Below, in pieces: positions 1 to 7,484 of a stretch of DNA of 8,311 nucleotides. The first letter of the stretch is position 1. Every line of letters begins with the position of its first letter. The DNA comes from VRUE01 sp036524775. Its GTDB lineage: Bacteria; Actinomycetota; Thermoleophilia; Solirubrobacterales; 70-9. The stretch covers positions 1-8,311 of the forward strand of contig DATDBO010000050.1 of NCBI GenBank assembly GCA_036524775.1, read 5' to 3'. The position numbers were made by a program, and so were the translations under genes. The notes under the pieces are model-generated. The model was not told where the DNA came from. It was given only the letters and a program-made list of their open reading frames with translations, and did not search any database.

Positions 1-1248
<1,248 letters not shown>

Positions 1249-1249
<1 letters not shown>

Positions 1250-2397
1250 CAGCGCAGCGCCTCGGCCAGAGCCTCGCACACGCGCGCGACCTGCGACTCG
1301 GTCATCGCGGGGAAGAAGGGCAGCGCCAGCGAGCGCGCCGAGGCGGCTTCGGCGACGGGGAACTGGCCCTCGCGCCAGCCGAGCTCGCGCAGGTGCGGGA
1401 AGAGGTGGATGCAGGGCAGGTAGGCCTTGGACGCGACACCGGCCTCTCCGAGCCGGGCGATGACCCCGTCGCGATCGATCTCCTCGGCGAGCCGCACGGC
1501 GTAGACGAACCAGCTGCGCTGCTCCTCGCCGCGTGCGGCGATGAGCGTCTCGACGCCCTCGACCCCGGCGAGCCCCTCCTCGTACCGCGAGGCCACCGCG
1601 TCGCGACGGGCGAGCATCGCGTCGAGCTTCTCCACCTGGGCGACGCCGAGGGCGGCGGCGACGTCGGAGAGGCGGTAGTTGAAGCCGAGCCCGCCGTGGT
1701 CGAGCCAGCCCATGTCAGGCGCGCGCCCCTGGTTGCGCTCCGAGCGCAGCCGCGCCGCGACCTCGGCGCTCGGAGGCACGATCATCCCCCCCTCGCCCGT
1801 GGTCAGCTGCTTGTTGGCATAGAAGGCGAAGGCGGCGAGGTTGCCGCGCGAGCCGACCCTGCGGCCGTCGGCGTCGATCGCGCCGAGCGCCTCGCAGGCG
1901 TCTTCGAGGATGCCGAGCCCGCGGCGGGCGGCGATCGCCTCCAGCTCAGGCATCGCGGCGGGGAAGCCGAAGATGTGGACCGGCAGGATGCCGACGCTGC
2001 GCCCTCCGCCGGCCGCCTCGACCGCGGCCGGGTCGAGGTTGAGGGTCTGCGGGTCGACGTCGCAGAAGACCGGCCGCGCGCCCTCGTAGAGCAGGCAGTT
2101 GGCCGAGGCGACGAAGCTGAACGGGCTGGTCAGGACCTCGTCCCCGGGGCCCCACCCGAGCGCCCGCACGCCGAGGTGCAGCGCGGTCGTGCCGCTGGAA
2201 ACCGCGATCGCGTCCTCTACCCCCAACCAGGCGGCGAGCTCGCGCTCGAAGCGCTCCCCCAGCGGCCCCAGCGAGAGCCGGCCGGAGCGCAGGACCTCCT
2301 GCACCAGCTCCTCCTCGCGGGCGCCGATCTCGGGTTTGGCGAGCGGGATCGACTCGGTCTCGGGCGGAGCGACCATCGGCGCGCTCAGACTACTCAC
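1249..2397 (-). CDS. DegT/DnrJ/EryC1/StrS-family PLP aminotransferase
   Basis: The 382-residue product is a fold-type I aminotransferase of the family best known for making amino sugars from nucleotide-linked keto sugars. IPLAKPEIG (residues 17-25) is the family's opening. SSGTTALHLGVRALG (67-81) binds the PLP phosphate and TSPFSFVASANCLLYEGARP follows. Asp166 in ILEDACEALGA contacts the PLP ring. Lys196 in FYANKQLTTGEGGM is the Schiff-base lysine, and GFNYRLSDVAAALGVAQ (238-254) is diagnostic. All catalytic residues are present, so it should be active. The start could be GTG 2397, inside the cimA end (8-nt overlap), or ATG 2376, 13 nt after the cimA stop; neither has a strong ribosome-binding site. 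Its stop overlaps argH as TGATG. The substrate is unknown: no sugar-nucleotide or glycan genes are nearby, and amino-acid neighbours are unusual for this family. Lys196 makes a regulatory or dehydratase-only member less likely. Confidence 0.9.
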
Positions 2398-3967
2398 CGT
2401 CGGAGTCGACGCCGTTCTGAAAGGCGTACTCGAGCGAGTCGACCAGCGCCTCCCAGGAGGCCTCGATGATGTTCTCCGAGACGCCGATCGTCCCCCACTC
2501 CCGCTCGCCGTCCTTGGACTCGAGCAGGACGCGGGTGACGGCGCCGGTGCCGTGGCTCTCGTCGAGGATGCGCACCTTGTAGTTGGTCAGCTCGATCTCG
2601 GCGAGCCTCGGTCGGTGCTCGGTGATCGCCTTGCGCAGCGCCTTGTCGAGCGCGTTGACCGGGCCGTTGCCGACCGCCTGGCAGACGTGCCGCTCACCGT
2701 CGACGCGGACGCGGATCGTGGCCTCGGTCTCGGCCCCCCCGCCTTTCTTCTTGGAGGTGATCACCCGGTAGCTCTCCAACTCGAACAGCGGCGTGTAGCT
2801 GCCCGCCGCCTGGCGCAGCAGCAGCTCGAAGGAAGCCGGCGCGGCCTCGTAGTGGTAGCCGCGGTGCTCGCGCTCCTTCAGCAGTGCGACCGCCTCCGCG
2901 GTTGCGTCCCCGTCCAACTCCAGGCCGAGCTGCCTGGCCTGGGCGCGGATCGTGCCCTTCCCGGCCAGCTCGGAGGGCGAGCTTTCGCTGCGGTTGCCGA
3001 TCAGCTCCGGCTCGACGTGCTCGAAGGTGCTCGGGTCGACCTCGACCGCGGCGCCGTGCATCCCGGCCTTGTGGGTGAAGGCGTGCCAGCCGACGTAGGG
3101 CCGGCTCGGGTCCGGCGTCATGTTGCAGAGCTCGTCGAGGTAGTGGGCGGTGTGGCTGAGGCTCGCCAGCTGCTCGTCGCTGACCACGTCGAAACCCATC
3201 TTGAGCTGCAGCGAGGGCAGGATCGAGGCCAGGTTGGCGTTGCCACAGCGCTCGCCGTAGCCGTTGACGGTGCCCTGCACCAGCCGCGCGCCCGCTTCGA
3301 CCGCGGCGAGCGAGTTGGCGACCGCGCAGCCGGCGTCGTCGTGCGTGTGGATGCCGACCACGACCCCGTCGCCGAGCGCCTCGACCACCGCCGCGGTCGC
3401 CTCGGCGATGAACGCCGGCAGGCTGCCGCCGTTGGTGTCGCAGAGGGTGACGTTCTCGGCGCCGGCCTCGGCGGCGGCGAGAACGCACTCGATCGCGTAG
3501 CCCGGATCCTCGCGCCAGCCATCGAAGAAGTGCTCGGCGTCGTAGACGACCCGCTTCCCGCTCGAGCGGCAGAAGGCGACCGAGTCGGCGATCATCGCCA
3601 GGTTCTCCTCCGGCGTCGTGCGGATCACCTTCTCGACGTGCAGCCCCCAGCTCTTGCCGACCAGGCAGACGAGTGGGGCGAAGGTCGCCGTCAGCACCGC
3701 CAGCGCCTCGTCGTCTTCGGCGGCGACCCCGGGGCGCCGGGTCATGCCGAAGGCGGCGATCTCCGCCCCCTGCAGCTCGAGCTCGGCGAGGCGCTCGAAG
3801 AACTCGGCTTCCTTCGGGTTCGAGGTCGGGAAGCCGGCCTCGATCACGTGCACGCCGAGGCGGTCCAGCGCCTCGGCGACCTTCAGCCGCTCGTCGACCG
3901 AGAGCGAGAGGCCGGGGGTCCCCAGGCCGTCGCGCAAGGTCGTGTCGTAGAGCTTCACCTGTTCCAT
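2390..3967 (-). CDS. cimA: (R)-citramalate synthase
   Basis: CimA condenses pyruvate with acetyl-CoA to citramalate, the entry to threonine-independent isoleucine synthesis. The 525-residue product has the two-part layout of the family: a TIM-barrel catalytic domain (about 1-280), a linker, and a C-terminal LeuA-type regulatory domain (about 385-515) where isoleucine usually acts. KLYDTTLRDG (5-14) supplies the catalytic Arg12/Asp13. Metal-binding His207 and His209 are in GIHTHDDAGCAVANS, and ERCGNANLASILPSL (239-253) follows. KSWGLHVEKVIRTTPEENL and VVYDAEHFFDGW are characteristic of CimA rather than 2-isopropylmalate synthase; homocitrate synthase is also less likely. Two positions of the first family signature deviate: Gly16 replaces the usual Gln, and Arg27 the usual Lys. 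The start is ATG 3967 with an AAAGG ribosome-binding site. Its end overlaps the next gene by 8 nt. The neighbouring leuCD, leuB and ilvE provide the rest of the route. Confidence 0.92.
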   Translation of the reverse strand: MEQVKLYDTTLRDGLGTPGLSLSVDERLKVAEALDRLGVHVIEAGFPTSNPKEAEFFERLAELELQGAEIAAFGMTRRPGVAAEDDEALAVLTATFAPLVCLVGKSWGLHVEKVIRTTPEENLAMIADSVAFCRSSGKRVVYDAEHFFDGWREDPGYAIECVLAAAEAGAENVTLCDTNGGSLPAFIAEATAAVVEALGDGVVVGIHTHDDAGCAVANSLAAVEAGARLVQGTVNGYGERCGNANLASILPSLQLKMGFDVVSDEQLASLSHTAHYLDELCNMTPDPSRPYVGWHAFTHKAGMHGAAVEVDPSTFEHVEPELIGNRSESSPSELAGKGTIRAQARQLGLELDGDATAEAVALLKEREHRGYHYEAAPASFELLLRQAAGSYTPLFELESYRVITSKKKGGGAETEATIRVRVDGERHVCQAVGNGPVNALDKALRKAITEHRPRLAEIELTNYKVRILDESHGTGAVTRVLLESKDGEREWGTIGVSENIIEASWEALVDSLEYAFQNGVDSDGE

Positions 3968-3975
3968 CTTCGTTG

Positions 3976-3981
3976 CCTTTC
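3976..3981 (-). promoter_or_regulatory. Ribosome-binding site of cimA
   Basis: GAAAGG on the minus strand, with AAAGG ending 8 nt before the cimA ATG at 3967. It supports this start and suggests that cimA is translated independently of ilvE. Confidence 0.5.
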
Positions 3982-3999
3982 AGTGCGAGGAGTTCGAGG

Positions 4000-4013
4000 G
4001 GGCTCGGGAGCCC
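4000..4013 (-). other. GC-rich hairpin in the ilvE-cimA gap
   Basis: The 70-nt gap (3968-4037) holds GGGCTCCCGAGCCC on the minus strand, a perfect 5-bp stem with a 4-nt loop (or 6 bp with 2 nt). No T-run follows, so it does not look like an intrinsic terminator. It could slow ribonucleases or polymerase, or be chance in GC-rich DNA. I see no leader peptide or riboswitch-like structure in this gap. Confidence 0.3.
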
Positions 4014-4037
4014 GCGCGCGCAGGGCAGCGCCAGCCG

Positions 4038-4979
4038 CTAGGCGGCAGGCGTAATTCGCCCGGCCGGGGACTCGACGAAGTCGAGCCACTCGAGGTACTC
4101 CTCGGCGCGCCCGTGCAGCGCGTCCTGGAACTTGGCCTGGATGACCCGCGTGATCTCGCCCGGCTCGCCGAGCGGGTGGTCGTCGACCTCGCGCACGGGG
4201 ACGAGCTCGGCGGCGGTGCCGGTGAGGAAGACCTCGTCGGCGAGATAGAGCTCGGCGCGGGCGATTCCGCGCTCCTCGACCGCGTAGCCGAGGTCGCGGG
4301 CGATCTGGACGACGGAGTTGCGGGTGATCCCGTCGAGGATCGCGGCGGTGTGCGGCGGCGTGCAGATGACGCCGTCGCGGACCACGAAGACGTTCTCGCC
4401 CGAGCCCTCGGAGACGCAGCCGTGCTGGTCGAGCAGGATCGCCTCGTCGTAGCCCGAGGAGGTCGCCTCGGTCTTGGCGAGGACCGAGTTGAGGTACTGG
4501 CCGGAGGCCTTGGCGTGCGGGATCAGGCTGTCGCCCGAGATCGTCCGCCAGGAGGAGACCCTGGCGCGGATGCCGTGCTTGGCGCCCTCCTCGCCGAGGT
4601 AGACGCCCCAGGGGAAGGCGGCGACGATCACGTCGATCGGCGCGTCGGTCGCGTAGAGGCCGAGGTTGCCGTAGCCGCGGTAGGCGAGCGGGCGGATGTA
4701 GCAGGAGCCGAGCCCGCAGCGGCGGACCAGCTCGTTGGTCGCCTCGCGGATCTCCTCCGCCGTGTAGGGCAGTTGGAAGTAGTAGAGCTCGGCCGACTTC
4801 TCCAGCCGGGTGAGGTGCTCGCGGTGGCGGAAGACGGCGGGGCCGCGCTCGGTCTCGTAGCAGCGGATCCCCTCGAAAACGCCGGTGCCGTAGTGCAGAC
4901 CGTGGCTGAGCACGTGCGTCTTGGCGTCGTCCCAAGGCACGAACTCGCCGTTTTGCCAGATCAGCTCAGCCGTCTCCAT
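4038..4979 (-). CDS. ilvE: Branched-chain-amino-acid aminotransferase
   Basis: IlvE is a fold-type IV PLP enzyme that transfers the amino group from glutamate to the 2-oxo acids of valine, leucine and isoleucine, the last step of each pathway. The 313-residue product matches family length. HVLSHGLHYGTGVFEGIRCY (residues 22-41) is the conserved N-terminal segment. The PLP lysine is Lys157 in IPHAKASGQYLNSVLAK. The cofactor glutamate is Glu191 in CVSEGSGENVFVV, and TPPHTAAILDGITRNSV and FLTGTAAELVPV complete the PLP phosphate-binding regions. The start is the ATG at 4979; the IWQNGEF that follows aligns with the usual N-terminus. No Shine-Dalgarno precedes it, and a candidate near-leaderless promoter lies just upstream. 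Other class IV enzymes (D-amino acid transaminase, aminodeoxychorismate lyase) are less likely given the motifs and the leu/cimA context. Confidence 0.95.
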   Translation of the reverse strand: METAELIWQNGEFVPWDDAKTHVLSHGLHYGTGVFEGIRCYETERGPAVFRHREHLTRLEKSAELYYFQLPYTAEEIREATNELVRRCGLGSCYIRPLAYRGYGNLGLYATDAPIDVIVAAFPWGVYLGEEGAKHGIRARVSSWRTISGDSLIPHAKASGQYLNSVLAKTEATSSGYDEAILLDQHGCVSEGSGENVFVVRDGVICTPPHTAAILDGITRNSVVQIARDLGYAVEERGIARAELYLADEVFLTGTAAELVPVREVDDHPLGEPGEITRVIQAKFQDALHGRAEEYLEWLDFVESPAGRITPAA

Positions 4980-4987
4980 GCCGGGAA

Positions 4988-5016
4988 AGTATGCCCGATG
5001 AGTCGGGAGTGGTCGA
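4988..5016 (-). promoter_or_regulatory. Possible sigma-70-type promoter for ilvE, with hairpin in the spacer
   Basis: In the 38-nt gap between leuB and ilvE, TCGACC (5016-5011) and CATACT (4993-4988) each match 4 of 6 consensus bases and are separated by exactly 17 nt. The predicted start of transcription falls about 0-3 nt before the ilvE ATG, giving a leaderless or nearly leaderless mRNA. This fits the lack of any purine-rich ribosome-binding site before ilvE. The spacer contains a perfect 5-bp inverted repeat, CCCGA-CTCA-TCGGG (5007-4994). Matches of this quality can occur by chance, so this is a candidate only. Confidence 0.3.
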
Positions 5017-5017
5017 G

Positions 5018-6097
5018 TCAGAGCGCGGTGAGCACGGCGTTCGTCATCTCATCCGTGCCGACCGTTGCATCTCCCTCTGCCGCCAGATCGGGGGTGCGCA
5101 GGCCCTGCCCGAGCACCGCGTCGACGGCGGCCTCGATCCGCTCCGCCTCGTTCGGCCGGCCGAGGCCGTGGCGCAGCATCATCGCTGCGCTGAGGAAGGT
5201 CGCGAGCGGGTTGGCGATCCCCTGGCCGGCGATGTCGGGGGCGGAGCCGTGCACCGGCTCGAACAGGCCGGGGGCGCCGTCCTCGCCGAGGCTGGCCGAG
5301 GGCAGCATGCCGAGCGAGCCGGTGAGCATCGCCGACTCGTCGCTGAGGATGTCGCCGAAGAGGTTCTCGGTGACGATCACGTCGAACTCGGCCGGCCGCG
5401 AGACAAGCTGCATCGCCGCGTTGTCGACCAGCAGGTGCTCCAGCTCGACGTCCGGATACTCGCCGGCGAGGCCGCCGACGACCTCGCGCCAGAGGCGGGA
5501 GGTCTCCAGCACGTTCGCCTTGTCCACTGAGGTGACGCGTCCCCTGCGACCGCCGCCCTCCGCCCTGCGCCGCGCCGCCTCGAAGCCGGTGTGGGCGATG
5601 CGCTCGATCTCGCCCCGCGAGTACTCGCAGGTGTCGTGGGCCGAGTCGCCCTCGCGACCGCTGTCGCCGAAGTAGATGCCGCCGGTCAGCTCGCGCACGA
5701 CGAGCAGGTCGGTGCCGGCGATGCGCTCCTCGCGCAGCGGGCTGGCGCCGACCAGGGCCGGGCTTGGGCGCACCGGGCGCAGGTTGGCGTAGAGCCCCAT
5801 CCCCTTGCGCAGGCCGAGCAGGCCCTGCTCGGGGCGCGGCGCGTCAGGGTCGGTGGTGTCCCACTTCGGCCCGCCGACGGCGCCGAGCAGGACGGCGTCG
5901 GATTCTCGGCAGGCGTCGAGCACCTCGTCGGTGAGAGCGACGCCGTGGGCATCGATCGAGCAGCCGCCCATCAAGTGCTCCTCGAACTCGAGCTCGCCCA
6001 GCGCCTCCAGCACCCGACGCGCCGCCGCGACGATCTCGGGCCCGATCCCGTCGCCGGGCAGGAGCATTATGCGCGGGGCGTCGCTCACCGTCGGCAC
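5018..6097 (-). CDS. leuB: 3-isopropylmalate dehydrogenase
   Basis: LeuB oxidatively decarboxylates 3-isopropylmalate to 2-ketoisocaproate with NAD+. In CimA pathways it also converts 3-methylmalate to 2-oxobutyrate. The 359-residue product is family length. MLLPGDGIGPEI opens the fold (residues 11-22). The substrate arginines match Arg97, Arg107 and Arg135. The catalytic Tyr142 is in TGGIYFG and Lys193 in VDKANVLE. The metal-binding aspartates are Asp225, Asp249 and Asp253, the last two within the family signature NLFGDILSDESAML. Spacings between these residues equal those of the Thermus enzyme. EPVHGSAPDIAGQGIANP forms the NAD-binding region. A short Arg/Gly-rich stretch (about 176-187) precedes the Lys loop and is slightly longer than usual. 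The chosen start is GTG 6097; GTG at 6088 is an equally possible alternative, and neither has a strong ribosome-binding site. The gap after the methyltransferase is 42 nt. Confidence 0.97.
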   Translation of the reverse strand: MPTVSDAPRIMLLPGDGIGPEIVAAARRVLEALGELEFEEHLMGGCSIDAHGVALTDEVLDACRESDAVLLGAVGGPKWDTTDPDAPRPEQGLLGLRKGMGLYANLRPVRPSPALVGASPLREERIAGTDLLVVRELTGGIYFGDSGREGDSAHDTCEYSRGEIERIAHTGFEAARRRAEGGGRRGRVTSVDKANVLETSRLWREVVGGLAGEYPDVELEHLLVDNAAMQLVSRPAEFDVIVTENLFGDILSDESAMLTGSLGMLPSASLGEDGAPGLFEPVHGSAPDIAGQGIANPLATFLSAAMMLRHGLGRPNEAERIEAAVDAVLGQGLRTPDLAAEGDATVGTDEMTNAVLTAL

Positions 6098-6139
6098 TCT
6101 AGATGCGCCGCCGATCGACTGTCCCCAAGGCCGAGATGC

Positions 6140-6907
6140 CTACGCGGTCGCCTCGATGTTGAGGCGTACGTAGTCGAGGGTCAGCGGCTGGCCGGCCTCT
6201 GCCAAGACCGCTTCGGCGAAGGGGCGGCGCAGGTCCTCCGGCAGCTGTGCCAGGTGTGGCCCGAGCGTGACGGTCGTAATGAACTCGAGCGGCTTGGCGG
6301 GGGTCACCGGCTTCGGTTGCAACCAGCAGCGGGCCTCGGAGAAGCCGGCGGCGCGCAGCCGCTCTTCCGTCGCATCGGGCGGCGCGAAGTTCCACAGCGC
6401 AGCCAGGTCCTCGAAGTGGGGCGCGAACTCCGGCCGCGCGACGGCCCTGACGATCGCCTCGGCGTACTCGGCGACGTTGCCCTCTCCTCCGCACTGGGCG
6501 ACGAGGCGACCGCCCGGCTTCAACGCTGCGTGCAGGCGGGCGAAGAGGCGCTCGTGGTCGGTTATCCAGTGGAAGGTCGCGGTCGAGAAGACGAGGTCGA
6601 CCGGCTCGGCGACCTCCAGCTCGGCGAGGTCGGCGACCAGGTACGTCACGTCGCTCCCGAGGCGCTCTTTGGCTTTCTCGATCATCGCCGCCGAGCCGTC
6701 GACCGCGATCAGGCGTCCGTTCGGCAGCCGCTTCAGCAGCTCTGCCGCGACCCTGCCCGAGCCGCAGCCGGCGTCGAGCGCGGTCTCGTCGCCGCGCAGC
6801 TCGAGCCGCTCGAGCACCTCCGTGCCCCACTCGAACTGCGGGTCGGAAACCTCGTCGTAGGTCTCGGCGTCCCACTCGCGCGGGCCGGTGTTGATCGCTC
6901 GCTCCAC
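6140..6907 (-). CDS. Class I SAM-dependent methyltransferase, trans-aconitate methyltransferase (Tam)-like
   Basis: The 255-residue product is a one-domain Rossmann methyltransferase. Motif I for SAM binding is ALDAGCGSGRVAAELL (residues 43-58). The acidic residue after strand 2 is Asp70 in LIAVDGSAAMIEKAK, and VADLAEL (91-97) carries the next conserved Asp. VDLVFSTATFHWITDHERLF (103-122) resembles the E. coli Tam segment [20 protein letters not shown]. The C-terminal part, with PLEFITTVTLGPHL and LPEDLRRPFAEAVL, also follows Tam layout. Tam methylates trans-aconitate; yeast Tmt1 of similar activity also methylates 3-isopropylmalate. The start is a GTG at 6907, 11 nt after leuD, with no good Shine-Dalgarno and no upstream alternative. 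No signal peptide or membrane segment is visible, so it should be cytosolic. The fold is certain. The substrate is not: the Tam assignment rests on recalled resemblance, and the placement between leuD and leuB suggests a leucine/citramalate-pathway acid. Confidence 0.85.
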   Translation of the reverse strand: MERAINTGPREWDAETYDEVSDPQFEWGTEVLERLELRGDETALDAGCGSGRVAAELLKRLPNGRLIAVDGSAAMIEKAKERLGSDVTYLVADLAELEVAEPVDLVFSTATFHWITDHERLFARLHAALKPGGRLVAQCGGEGNVAEYAEAIVRAVARPEFAPHFEDLAALWNFAPPDATEERLRAAGFSEARCWLQPKPVTPAKPLEFITTVTLGPHLAQLPEDLRRPFAEAVLAEAGQPLTLDYVRLNIEATA

Positions 6908-6918
6908 CGGGCGCCCGC

Positions 6919-7482
6919 TCAGAGCGCCGTCGTGACCGGGCCGCGCGCCGCGGCCTCGCCGGACTCGAACTCGTCGATCGCGCCGGCGGACTCCAGCGTG
7001 ATGCCGATGTCGTCGAGCCCGTTGAGCAGGCGGTGCTTGACGTCGGGCTCGATCTCGAACTCGAAGACGCCGCCGGCGCAGGTCACCGTCTGGTCGTCGA
7101 CGTCGATCCGCGCCTCGCCCGCCTCGGCGACCGCGCGGCAGCGCTCCTCGTCGAGCACCACCGGCAGCAGGCCGATCTTGGTGCAGTTGACGTAGAAGAT
7201 GTCGGCGAAGGAGGGCGCGACGACGGCCTCGAAGCCGAAGTCCTCGAGCGCCCAGGGGGCGTGCTCGCGCGAGGAGCCGCAGCCGAAGTTGCGACCGGCG
7301 AGGAGGATCGGGTTGGGCTCCAGCTCGATCTCGCCGTCGCGGATCCAGTCGTAGAAGAGGAACTCGCCGAAGCCGGTCCGCTCGACTCGCTTGAGGAACT
7401 GCTTGGGGATGATCTGGTCGGTGTCGACGTCGGCCCGGTCCAAGACCGAAACCTTGCCCTCGATCACGTCTATCGGTCGCAT
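6919..7482 (-). CDS. leuD: 3-isopropylmalate dehydratase small subunit
   Basis: LeuD is the swivelling domain subunit that completes isopropylmalate isomerase with LeuC. The 187-residue product has the usual short LeuD length (E. coli about 201). The N-terminus holds LDRADVDTDQIIPKQFLKR (residues 14-32), and the active-site loop RNFGCGSSREHAPWAL lies at residues 64-79, followed by PSFADIFYVNCTKIGLLP. The start is the ATG at 7482. It is preceded by a GGAG ribosome-binding site inside the leuC end, and only 2 nt separate it from the leuC stop, so the two subunits are probably co-translated. The C-terminal tail (about residues 168-187, acidic then Ala-rich) is poorly conserved in the family and unremarkable. 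LeuD together with LeuC is also used on citramalate in organisms with CimA, and a cimA gene is present downstream in the same cluster. Confidence 0.97.
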   Translation of the reverse strand: MRPIDVIEGKVSVLDRADVDTDQIIPKQFLKRVERTGFGEFLFYDWIRDGEIELEPNPILLAGRNFGCGSSREHAPWALEDFGFEAVVAPSFADIFYVNCTKIGLLPVVLDEERCRAVAEAGEARIDVDDQTVTCAGGVFEFEIEPDVKHRLLNGLDDIGITLESAGAIDEFESGEAAARGPVTTAL

Positions 7483-7484
7483 TC

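Noticed and set aside
3985..4020. Intrinsic terminator after ilvE
   Set aside because: The hairpin lacks the following T-run in either direction, and cimA continues on the same strand with its own ribosome-binding site, so termination is not supported.
2099..4054. 651-residue plus-strand open frame opposite cimA and part of the degT-type gene
   Set aside because: It is codon-aligned antisense to cimA, low in complexity (repeats of L, E, V, D, R, G) and without motifs. It is a shadow of the strong GC3 bias, although its length is striking.
4113..5675. 520-residue plus-strand open frame opposite ilvE and part of leuB
   Set aside because: It runs antisense across two well-supported genes, changes composition at the gene boundary and has no domain signature.
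6098..6139. Two copies of GCATCT and a TTGGGGACA stretch in the methyltransferase-leuB gap as a possible promoter or operator
   Set aside because: The repeats are only 6 bp, and no -10-like box lies at a sensible distance from the TTGGGG stretch. The gap is short enough for simple read-through.
5591..7195. 534-residue plus-strand open frame opposite leuB, the methyltransferase and leuD
   Set aside because: Same antisense codon-bias effect. It crosses three real genes and has no ribosome-binding site or recognisable motif.
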